A stretch of 10,389 nt of DNA, from positions 1-10,389 of the forward strand of contig JAHJAP010000063.1 of assembly GCA_018813805.1 (NCBI GenBank), read 5' to 3'. The notes beneath the pieces are model-generated. The model saw only the letters and a list, made by a program, of their open reading frames with translations, searched no databases and was not told the DNA's origin. Below are positions 1 through 6,708 of the stretch, piece by piece. Numbering within the stretch: the stretch's first letter is position 1; each line of letters starts with the position of its first letter. The DNA is from Patescibacteria group bacterium. Its GTDB lineage: Bacteria; Patescibacteriota; Patescibacteriia; Patescibacteriales; GWC2-42-12. Made by a program: the position numbers and the translations under genes.

Positions 1-11
1 AAAAATTTGAC

Positions 12-38
12 TTTATTTTATATTTAATATAAAATAAA
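12..38. repeat. AT-only inverted repeat upstream of the ATPase gene
   Basis: Bases 12-22 and 28-38 are perfect reverse complements around a 5-base centre (TTTAA). The repeat sits just upstream of a perfect TATAAT at 45-50, where a -35 element or an operator would lie. It could be a regulator-binding palindrome or the hairpin of an upstream terminator. It contains only A and T, so chance is a real alternative in such an AT-rich region. Confidence 0.35.
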
Positions 39-44
39 CTACAG

Positions 45-50
45 TATAAT
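45..50 (+). promoter_or_regulatory. Candidate -10 element for the ATPase gene
   Basis: TATAAT at 45-50 matches the sigma-70 -10 consensus exactly and lies 34 bases before the ATG at 85, implying a short leader of roughly 27 nt. No good -35 lies 16-18 bases upstream, because that stretch is occupied by the inverted repeat at 12-38. A TTGACT at 7-12 is too far away to pair with it. No Shine-Dalgarno-like sequence precedes the ATG. Confidence 0.4.
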
Positions 51-84
51 TTATATTTAATACTTTCCTTTATTATTAGCCAAA

Positions 85-1317
85 ATGGATAATAAAATAT
101 ATAAAAGAGATATTTTTGAAGAAATTAGCAAATATATAGACGACGATGGTATAATTGTGCTTCATGGCGCTAGACAAGTTGGCAAAACTCACTTGCTCTA
201 TTATCTTGAAAACTATTTAAAAAACAAAGGTGAAACAACATATTACATAGATCTTGAGGACGAACGATTTCTTGACGAACTAAACAAAGGAGCGGACGCG
301 CTGAACAGTCTGATAGAAGAAAAATTGGACATTAAATCTTTTTCTGTTACTAAAAAATTATTTGTTTTTATTGATGAAATACAATATTTAGAAAATCCAT
401 CGTCTTTTTTAAAGCTCATGGCTGATCATTATAAATACATAAAACTTATAGTTTCAGGATCTTCCAGTTTTGAAATAAGAAAAAAATTTAAAAATTCTTT
501 AGTTGGCAGGACAATCAACTTTGAAATCTTTCCGCTTTCTTTCCGCGAATTTTTATTATTTAAAAATTATCAACTGATTAAAGAAAAAAACATAACTTCA
601 AATATAGTTATTAATGAACTTAAAGAGTTATATTCAGAATTTGTTCTTTATGGAGGATACCCTCAAATTGTTTTAACAAAAAATATAGAAAAAAAAGAAA
701 AATTTCTTGAACAAATTATTAATACTTATGTCAGAAAAGACATTAGGGACTTGGCGGACATAAAAGACATAAATAAATTTAATAAACTATTGCGAATTCT
801 ATCAGCGCAAAATGGACAATTATTAAATATCACTGAACTCGCCAACGCCGCTGACTTGTCAAAGCCAACTATAGAAAAATATCTTTTTCTTTTGGAAAAC
901 ACTTATGTTATTAAACTTTTGAAACCATTCAGTCGCAATGTTCGTTCCGAACTTTTTAAAACCCCAAAAATTTATTTTTACGATACAGGATTATGTCATA
1001 TACTCTGGCTCCGCGCCTTGCCTCGCGAAATTATCGGGCATAGTTTTGAAACCAGCATATTTACAGAACTTATAAAAAAATATAAATCAGAAAATATTTT
1101 TTACTGGCGCACGCAAGACAAAAAAGAAATTGATTTTATCCTAACTCTTAAAAATAATCTATTACCGATTGAAGCCAAGCTTAATTTTAGACAATTTAAT
1201 AAAACCGCTATTGATTATTTTTTAGATAAATATAAAATTGATAAATATAAAATAGTTGGATTAGATGGAGAGAAAAAAAATAATTGCGTTTACCCTTGGG
1301 AATTACTAGAGGTTTAG
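85..1317 (+). CDS. AAA+ ATPase with C-terminal DUF4143 domain
   Basis: This is a 410-residue protein of the AAA_14/DUF4143 family, widespread in bacteria and archaea and often present in several copies per genome; its cellular role is not settled. The N-terminal ATPase domain has a Walker A (GARQVGKT, residues 28-35, Lys34), a Walker B (FVFIDE, Asp97-Glu98) and a sensor-1-like SGSS (124-127). Around residues 240-285 is a winged-helix-like segment with LSKPTIEKYL. The C-terminal part resembles a PD-(D/E)XK nuclease fold: Glu322, Asp350 and Glu363-Ala-Lys365, preceded by FYWRTQ. The length is normal for the family and there are no membrane segments. The ATG at 85 is the first start that includes the whole ATPase domain. 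No ribosome-binding site is visible. The last codons and the stop lie in a palindrome (1304-1349), and residues 381-390 are a duplicated DKYKI. The family call is firm; nuclease activity is unproven. Confidence 0.93.
   Translation: MDNKIYKRDIFEEISKYIDDDGIIVLHGARQVGKTHLLYYLENYLKNKGETTYYIDLEDERFLDELNKGADALNSLIEEKLDIKSFSVTKKLFVFIDEIQYLENPSSFLKLMADHYKYIKLIVSGSSSFEIRKKFKNSLVGRTINFEIFPLSFREFLLFKNYQLIKEKNITSNIVINELKELYSEFVLYGGYPQIVLTKNIEKKEKFLEQIINTYVRKDIRDLADIKDINKFNKLLRILSAQNGQLLNITELANAADLSKPTIEKYLFLLENTYVIKLLKPFSRNVRSELFKTPKIYFYDTGLCHILWLRALPREIIGHSFETSIFTELIKKYKSENIFYWRTQDKKEIDFILTLKNNLLPIEAKLNFRQFNKTAIDYFLDKYKIDKYKIVGLDGEKKNNCVYPWELLEV
1225..1254 (+). repeat. 15-bp in-frame tandem duplication in the ATPase gene
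   Basis: Two adjacent 15-base copies (1225-1239 and 1240-1254) differ only at the last base and encode DKYKI-DKYKI (residues 381-390). The unit length keeps the reading frame. It looks like a slippage duplication in the C-terminal part of the protein, beyond the putative nuclease motif. Confidence 0.7.
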
Positions 1318-1349
1318 CCTCAAAGGCTTTGGAGACTAAACCTCTAGTA
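1304..1349. repeat. Long palindrome covering the ATPase stop codon
   Basis: The arms 1304-1317 and 1336-1349 are perfect 14-bp reverse complements. Between them CAAA/TTTG can pair around a GGC loop, giving one long, interrupted hairpin or cruciform. The left arm contains the last ATPase codons and its TAG stop (1315-1317). It is richer in G and C than its surroundings. No T-run follows on either strand, so it is a poor intrinsic terminator. A REP-like dispersed palindrome, or an mRNA-stabilising 3' hairpin, fits better. Only one copy was noticed in this window. Confidence 0.7.
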
Positions 1350-1403
1350 GACAGTTTCAATGGTTCAGATAATTAAATTTATGAATAAATCAAAAGCAAA
1401 AAT

Positions 1404-1432
1404 TTGACAATAAGTTAATCTTTTAATAAATT
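1404..1432 (+). promoter_or_regulatory. Candidate promoter for the antitoxin remnant and porB
   Basis: TTGACA at 1404-1409 is a perfect -35 consensus. After 17 bases comes TAAATT (1427-1432), which matches four of the six -10 positions. Transcription would start near 1439 and run through the antitoxin remnant into porB, giving porB a leader of about 245 nt. The repeated AGTTAAT motifs overlap the spacer and the expected start site, suggesting repression at this promoter (inference). Confidence 0.45.
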
Positions 1433-1459
1433 AAAGTTAATCTAAGAATTAACTTTAAT
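1412..1459. promoter_or_regulatory. Operator-like repeats: two direct copies and one inverted copy
   Basis: AAGTTAATCT occurs at 1412-1421 and again at 1434-1443, exactly 22 bases apart (about two helical turns). The second copy is part of a perfect 12-bp inverted repeat, 1430-1441 with 1448-1459, around a 6-base loop. RelB-type antitoxins of the ribbon-helix-helix class bind repeated short sites at their own promoters, and a broken relative starts right after this block, so a former or current autoregulatory operator is plausible. The high AT content lowers certainty. Confidence 0.4.
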
Positions 1460-1462
1460 ATT

Positions 1463-1698
1463 ATGGAAAAGATTATTGGTTTAAAAAATTTAAAGGATTA
1501 GGATTAGACATTAGCACGGCTGTTAAAATGATGTTTAAACAAATAATTCGTACTGGCACGCTTCCATATGAAATTAGAGATGTTAATGGATTTACTTTAA
1601 AAAAATCTCAAGAATTAAAACATATTTTAAATTTACTGATAAATAATAAAATTTTAGATAAGAAATATCAAAATCATAAATTACTATGTCAACAATAA
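1463..1698 (+). pseudogene. RelB/DinJ-type antitoxin remnant, frameshifted and lacking its N-terminus
   Basis: The frame ending at TAA 1696-1698 encodes KGLGLDISTAVKMMFKQ followed by RTGTLPYEIRDVNGFT. This is the conserved helix and LP(F/Y)E..-NGF pattern of RelB/DinJ antitoxins, which neutralise RelE/YafQ-type mRNA interferases. That frame has no start codon before the motif; it is closed by a TAA at 1456-1458. An ATG at 1463 in another frame gives MEKIIGLK and then hits TAG at 1499-1501. One extra A in the run of six at 1483-1488, or a -1 ribosomal shift there, would join the two into one 78-residue product. Even then the N-terminal beta-strand of the ribbon-helix-helix fold is missing. No toxin gene follows; instead the remnant's last 13 bases overlap the start of porB. 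I read it as decayed, but a sequencing indel or programmed shift is possible. Confidence 0.6.
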
Positions 1699-2699
1699 CA
1701 AATAAAACAATAATAAAAAACCCCTTAGAAACTTCACCAAAAAGCCTTCTTTCTCCTAATCATCATGCCTGCGCTGGTTGTGGACAAATTATTGCCGCGC
1801 GCATAGTTGCTGACACATTAGGACCAAACACCATTATTGCCAATGCTACTGGATGTTTGGAAGTAACAACAACTGTTTATCCTGAATCAAGTTGGGGCAT
1901 GCCATGGATTCATTCACTGTTTGAAAATGCTCCAGCTGTAGCTTCGGGCATTAGAGCAGCGCTTGATTATAAAGAAAAAAATATAACCCCCCTTATCCCC
2001 TCTTGTCAGTGTGGAAGCTCAGCTCCACTTATTCCACAAGCTCAGCCCTCCTCATCCTCCAGAATAAAAGTAGTTGCTCAAGGAGGAGATGGCTCTACTT
2101 TTGATATTGGGTTTGGTTTATTAAGCGGTATGTGGACTAGAAATGAAAATATTATTTATATTTGTTATGACAACGAGGGCTATATGAACACTGGCGCCCA
2201 AGCTAGCGCAGCTACTCCATGGGCTGCCAATACCACAACAACACCAGCAAGCAGTGGTCATAAAATTAGCGCCATTGGTTCACATTTATTTAAAAAAAAT
2301 ATGATTGCCCTTGCTTTGGCTCATGGCTTAAAATACGTTGCGCAAACTACTGTTAGTTATCCATCAGATGTTATTGCTAAAATAAAAAAGGCTCAAACAA
2401 TTAATGGGCCGAGTTATATTCAAATCTTAGTGCCTTGCGTGCCTGGTTGGAAAATTAAACCTAACCAAACCATTGAGCTTGGAAAATTAGCTGTTCAAAC
2501 TGGTCTTTATCCAATAATTGAATATGCTAATGGCGTATTAACAAATTCACTAAAAATTAATTCTCCCAAAACGCCAGTTGAAGAATATTTAAAACAACAA
2601 GGCAGATTTAAACATCTTTTCAAAAATAAGACTGGTGAAAAACAATTAAAATTTATCCAGCAAATAGCTGATGAGAATATTAAAAAATATAATTTGTAA
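1686..2699 (+). CDS. porB: Pyruvate-type 2-oxoacid:ferredoxin oxidoreductase, beta subunit
   Basis: This is the thiamine-diphosphate-binding beta subunit of pyruvate:ferredoxin oxidoreductase, a cytoplasmic enzyme that converts pyruvate and CoA to acetyl-CoA and CO2 and passes electrons to ferredoxin. The four ligands of its 4Fe-4S cluster are present: Cys29-x2-Cys32, Cys57 (ATGCLEV) and Cys251 (PCVPGW). The thiamine-diphosphate/Mg motif GGDGSTFD (133-140) is followed by DNEGYMNTG (162-170). YPESSW (65-70) and the C-terminal PVEEYLKQQGRFKHL (297-311) are also family hallmarks. The closest pattern I know is the Thermotoga/archaeal PorB, and 337 residues is near the usual 310-330. Residues 99-126 are an unusual repeated insert. 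The start ATG overlaps the antitoxin remnant and has no Shine-Dalgarno sequence. The alpha, gamma and delta subunits are not in the window; alpha/gamma may lie elsewhere or left of base 1. A 2-ketoisovalerate or other 2-oxoacid substrate cannot be excluded from the beta subunit alone. Confidence 0.93.
   Translation: MSTITNKTIIKNPLETSPKSLLSPNHHACAGCGQIIAARIVADTLGPNTIIANATGCLEVTTTVYPESSWGMPWIHSLFENAPAVASGIRAALDYKEKNITPLIPSCQCGSSAPLIPQAQPSSSSRIKVVAQGGDGSTFDIGFGLLSGMWTRNENIIYICYDNEGYMNTGAQASAATPWAANTTTTPASSGHKISAIGSHLFKKNMIALALAHGLKYVAQTTVSYPSDVIAKIKKAQTINGPSYIQILVPCVPGWKIKPNQTIELGKLAVQTGLYPIIEYANGVLTNSLKINSPKTPVEEYLKQQGRFKHLFKNKTGEKQLKFIQQIADENIKKYNL
1989..2060 (+). repeat. C-rich imperfect tandem repeat (2 x 36 bp) inside porB
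   Basis: Bases 1989-2024 and 2025-2060 encode two 12-residue units, PLIPSCQCGSSA and PLIPQAQPSSSS. The DNA is strikingly C-rich for this AT-rich region. It also holds two exact copies of AAGCTCAGC (2015-2023 and 2038-2046), and the first is flanked by GTGG and CCAC, so a small hairpin can form. The repeat falls in the loop before the strand leading to the GDG motif, where relatives have a shorter linker. Confidence 0.65.
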
Positions 2700-2722
2700 A
2701 AATAAGTCTGTTGCCGAATACT

Positions 2723-5700
2723 CTATTTATCTTTTGCTACAAATCCAGTACCTGCTGGAATCGGACAACCAATAATCACGTTTTCTTTTAAGCCTTCTAA
2801 ATAATCAACCTTACCTGCTACGGCAGCTTCAATTAAAACCCTAGCTGTTTCTTGAAAAGACGCTGCTGACAAAAAGCTATTAGTAGTCAATGAAGCTTTT
2901 GTAATTCCTAATAAAAGTTGTTCTCCTTGCGCTACTTTTTTGCCTTGCTTTTTAATTTTCTTGTTTGTACGATCAAAAATCGCTTTTTCTATTATTTCTC
3001 CTAATAATAATTCAGTGTCGCCAATATCTTGAACAAAAATACGCGAAAACATTTGATTAGAAATTATTTCTATATGTTTATCATTTAATGGCTGCCCTTG
3101 TGAAGAATAAACATATTGAATTTCTTTAATAATATACTTTTGAGTTTCTAATTTACCACGCAATTTATAAAGTTGCTGTAAATCCAAGCTACCCTCAGTT
3201 AACTGATCGCCTATATTTACTTTATCATTATCTTTAACCCAAATACCAAAACCTTTTGGCACAATAAATTCTTTAAATTTTTCAACAACTGTTGTTACTT
3301 TTATTAATTTATTTTCCACTTTAATTATACCAGCTCTTTTGGCTTTAATAATTTTTTTGCCAATAGAAAATAAATCAGCGTTTTTTGCCACTTCTTGATC
3401 ATCTTTAACTAAAATCTTTATATCTTTTTTACTAGCCTTAGAAGATTGATCTTCCAAAGTTGTTTCCTTGATAATATCAATAAAAAAATATTTATCAGTT
3501 TCTACGCCTTCGTAATAAATTTTCAAAAGTTTTGTATGCGGACTGGAAGCAACCACTTCGCCCAAATCATTAGTAACTGTTTTTTGCGCTATTTCAATTT
3601 TAACTCTACCGGCCACATCAGCAATAAAAGCTTTTCTTTTTGGTGGCCGTGCTTCAAAAATTTCTTCTACCCTAGTTAAACCTTGAGTAATATCGTCTTG
3701 TCCGCCAGCAACACCTCCAGTATGAAAAGTTCTCATGGTTAACTGAGTACCTGGCTCTCCAATTGATTGGGCTGCAATAACTCCTACTGCTGTGCCTGTT
3801 TTAACTAATTTATTATAAGCCAAATCATAACCATAGCATTTAACGCAAACTCCCCTATTAAGCTTGCAACTAAGAATTGATCTAATTGTTGCTTCTTTTA
3901 TATCTTCTTGTTCAATTTTATCAGCAATTTCTTCTGTAACTAACCCCCCTGCTTTAACCAAAACCTTATTTTTACTATTTTTTAAATCATTAACTAGATA
4001 ACGGCCAACCATTCTTTTGACAAGACTTTCATCCATTTCTTCGCTTTCATTTTTAGTAATTAATAATCCTTTATTATCCCCGCAATCATCTTTAATCACA
4101 ACCATTTCTTGGGCAACATCAACTAAACGACGAGTTAAATAACCAGCGCTAGAAGTACGTAAAGCCGTATCAGATAAACCTTTACGCACACCATGGGTTG
4201 CAATAAAATATTCCAAAACACTAAAACCTTTTTTAAAATTTCCTTTAACAGGTAATTCAATAATTTCACCACTAGGGGATGTAACCAGCCCTTTCATGCC
4301 TAAAATTTGAGTTAACTGAGCCCATGTACCACGAGCCCCAGACTCAATCATTGAATAAAGTGGACTATTAAGAGATAATCCTTTACGACAAACTTCGGTT
4401 ACTCGCTCTTTAGTGTTAGTCCATAATTCAATAATTTTACTATAACGTTCACTGTCGGTTAATAAACCATCATTGTACTGTTCTTGCACTTCTTCAGCTT
4501 GCCCTAAAGCTTCATTGATTAAGTTATCTTTAATTGTTAATTCAGGCAAATCTTCAATACTCCAAGACAAACCACTCTTAGTAATATACTCAAAACTCAT
4601 ATTTTTCAATTTGTCTAATAACTGAATTGTTTGTTCTTCGCCATAAAGACGCAAGCATTTTTTAATAATATTTTTTACTTTATTTTTACCAACCACTTCA
4701 TTTACATATCTTAATTTAGTTGGCAAAATTTCATTAAAAAGAATTCTTCCAGTAGTTGTTTTAACAACTTCTTTATTTATTATAACTTTTATAAATTGTT
4801 GTAATTTAATATGCTCCAATGAATAAGCTATTTTGGCTTCTGCAATGGAATAAAGACATTTGTTTGTTTTTTCATCTTCATCAATGCCTTGGTCAGCAAT
4901 TTCACTTGTCATATAAAACACGCCCCAAACAATGTCCTGGTTTGGTGTTACAACAGGATCGCCAGTCGCAGGTTTTAATAAATTATGAGACGCTAACATT
5001 ATATCGCGCGCCTCAATAATGGCCTCTTCTGTTAAAGGAACATGAACAGCCATCTGGTCGCCGTCAAAATCTGCATTAAAAGCCGTACAAACTAAAGGAT
5101 GAATTTGAATAGCCAAACCTTCAATTAAAATTGGTTTAAAAGCTTGAATACTTAAACGATGTAAAGTTGGAGCGCGATTAAGCAGCACATAAGCGTTTTT
5201 AATAATTTCTTCTAAAATATCCCAAACTTCATCATGACCTGCTTCAATAAAACGAGAAGCGCTACGAACATTATGAACAATTTCTTGCTTAATTAATTTG
5301 CTAACAATAAACGGCTTAAACAGTTCTAGCGCCATACGCTTAGGCAAACCACATTGATCTAGCTTTAAATAAGGATTAACAACAATAACACTGCGACCAG
5401 AATAATCAATTCTTTTTCCAAGTAAATTTTGACGAAAACGTCCTTGTTTGCCCTTTAAAGAGTCAGCCAATGATTTAAGCATTCTTTTTTGTCCGGTAGA
5501 TGCAACAACGGTCTTGCCATATCTAATAGAATTATCAATTAAAGCATCAACTGCTTCCTGCAACATTCTTTTTTCATTACGACAAATTACTTCTGGCGCG
5601 TTAAGTTCAATAAGCTGATGCAAACGATTATTACGATTAATAATACGTCGATATAAATCATTAAGGTCAGAAGTAGCAAAACGCCCACCATCAAGTGGCA

Positions 5701-6679
5701 CCATTGGACGCAAATCAGGAGGAATTACAGGTACTACAGTTAAAATCATCCACTCTGGCCTGAAATTATTAACCATTAAATTTCTTAAAAGCTTTAAACG
5801 TTTGGCTAGTTTGTCTTTTTTTAAATCTTTAGCATTTTTTAAATCTTTCTCCAGCCCAACAATTGTTTTAGCCAAATCAATATTACTCAACATTTTTCTA
5901 ATTGCTTCTGCTCCAATATCAGCTGTAAAAATATGACCATATTTTAAACTAAGATTTTGATAAATACTTTCAGAAATAACTGTTAATGGCTTTAATTCTT
6001 TCAATTCTTTTTGCGCTTGATCAAAGGCCTGGTCAAGATTATCAATTTTATTATTTTTTATCTCTTCTAAGGCATTTATTTCTCGTTTAATTATACCTAC
6101 TATTTCATCTTCTTTTTTATTCTGATTTAATAGTACGCCTTTTTTATTTTTTACTTCTGTAGCATGCCTAACAAAATCATTTTCAATCATCTTTTTCTTA
6201 TTCTTATATTCTTGTTTTATTTGTTCAATTGTTGCTTGTCGCAATTCTTCATTAACTTCAGTAATAACAAAGCTAGCAAAATAAACAACTTTTTCTAACG
6301 CTTGCATTGACAAATCTAAAATTAAACCAATTTTAGAAGAAGTACCACGCAAAAACCAAATATGAGATACTGGGGCTTCTAATTTAATATGTCCCATTCT
6401 TTCACGTCTAACCAAACTGCGAGTTATTTCTACTCCGCATTTATCACAAACTATGCCTTTATATCTTATTTTTTTATACTTACCACAACAACATTCCCAG
6501 TCTTTTGAAGGACCAAAAATACGTTCACAAAACAATCCATCTTTTTCTGGCTTTTGAGTGCGATAATTAATTGTTTCTGGCCTGATTACTTCTCCATGCG
6601 ACCAATCTAAAATATTTTCAGGTGATGCTAATTTTAATTTAATAGCATTGAAATCAGTAACTTTTATTGGATTAAGCAT
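2723..6679 (-). CDS. rpoC: DNA-directed RNA polymerase subunit beta-prime
   Basis: This is the largest RNA polymerase subunit, which carries the catalytic Mg ions and, with beta, forms the active-site cleft. The protein is full length at 1318 residues. Zinc site 1 is Cys63, Cys65, Cys78 and Cys81, with an extra Cys64 (ECCCGKY). The catalytic loop NADFDGDQM (535-543) has Asp537, Asp539 and Asp541. The bridge-helix region is SGARGTWAQLTQILGMKG (780-797). Zinc site 2 is Cys866, Cys938, Cys945 and Cys948. The trigger-loop region EPGTQLTMRTFHTGG (975-989) runs on without the SI3 insertion seen in E. coli. Two segments are longer than in the E. coli enzyme: a highly charged, probably coiled-coil stretch at about 150-235, and about 85 extra residues near 1035-1125. 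The C-terminus has the conserved LLGITKASL, SFQETARVL and PAGTG. It is second in the operon, 29 bases after rpoB, with no separate promoter or Shine-Dalgarno sequence seen. The stop is TAG. Confidence 0.99.
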   Translation of the reverse strand: MLNPIKVTDFNAIKLKLASPENILDWSHGEVIRPETINYRTQKPEKDGLFCERIFGPSKDWECCCGKYKKIRYKGIVCDKCGVEITRSLVRRERMGHIKLEAPVSHIWFLRGTSSKIGLILDLSMQALEKVVYFASFVITEVNEELRQATIEQIKQEYKNKKKMIENDFVRHATEVKNKKGVLLNQNKKEDEIVGIIKREINALEEIKNNKIDNLDQAFDQAQKELKELKPLTVISESIYQNLSLKYGHIFTADIGAEAIRKMLSNIDLAKTIVGLEKDLKNAKDLKKDKLAKRLKLLRNLMVNNFRPEWMILTVVPVIPPDLRPMVPLDGGRFATSDLNDLYRRIINRNNRLHQLIELNAPEVICRNEKRMLQEAVDALIDNSIRYGKTVVASTGQKRMLKSLADSLKGKQGRFRQNLLGKRIDYSGRSVIVVNPYLKLDQCGLPKRMALELFKPFIVSKLIKQEIVHNVRSASRFIEAGHDEVWDILEEIIKNAYVLLNRAPTLHRLSIQAFKPILIEGLAIQIHPLVCTAFNADFDGDQMAVHVPLTEEAIIEARDIMLASHNLLKPATGDPVVTPNQDIVWGVFYMTSEIADQGIDEDEKTNKCLYSIAEAKIAYSLEHIKLQQFIKVIINKEVVKTTTGRILFNEILPTKLRYVNEVVGKNKVKNIIKKCLRLYGEEQTIQLLDKLKNMSFEYITKSGLSWSIEDLPELTIKDNLINEALGQAEEVQEQYNDGLLTDSERYSKIIELWTNTKERVTEVCRKGLSLNSPLYSMIESGARGTWAQLTQILGMKGLVTSPSGEIIELPVKGNFKKGFSVLEYFIATHGVRKGLSDTALRTSSAGYLTRRLVDVAQEMVVIKDDCGDNKGLLITKNESEEMDESLVKRMVGRYLVNDLKNSKNKVLVKAGGLVTEEIADKIEQEDIKEATIRSILSCKLNRGVCVKCYGYDLAYNKLVKTGTAVGVIAAQSIGEPGTQLTMRTFHTGGVAGGQDDITQGLTRVEEIFEARPPKRKAFIADVAGRVKIEIAQKTVTNDLGEVVASSPHTKLLKIYYEGVETDKYFFIDIIKETTLEDQSSKASKKDIKILVKDDQEVAKNADLFSIGKKIIKAKRAGIIKVENKLIKVTTVVEKFKEFIVPKGFGIWVKDNDKVNIGDQLTEGSLDLQQLYKLRGKLETQKYIIKEIQYVYSSQGQPLNDKHIEIISNQMFSRIFVQDIGDTELLLGEIIEKAIFDRTNKKIKKQGKKVAQGEQLLLGITKASLTTNSFLSAASFQETARVLIEAAVAGKVDYLEGLKENVIIGCPIPAGTGFVAKDK

Positions 6680-6708
6680 AATGTTATTATATTTAAAATT
6701 ATTGTTAT

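Noticed and set aside
1304..1349. Palindrome as an intrinsic terminator of the ATPase gene
   Set aside because: The stem is strong, but no T-run follows it on either strand; kept as a repeat instead.
1381..1407. Short frame MNKSKAKI as the lost N-terminus of the antitoxin
   Set aside because: It ends after eight residues, and the following sequence in any frame lacks the expected ribbon strand pattern.
3446..3679. Plus-strand open frame of 77 codons inside rpoC
   Set aside because: It is antisense to conserved rpoC coding sequence, has no recognisable domain and no ribosome-binding site.
4819..5019. Plus-strand open frame of 66 codons inside rpoC
   Set aside because: It lies opposite the conserved region just after the catalytic NADFDGD block and its translation resembles no protein family.
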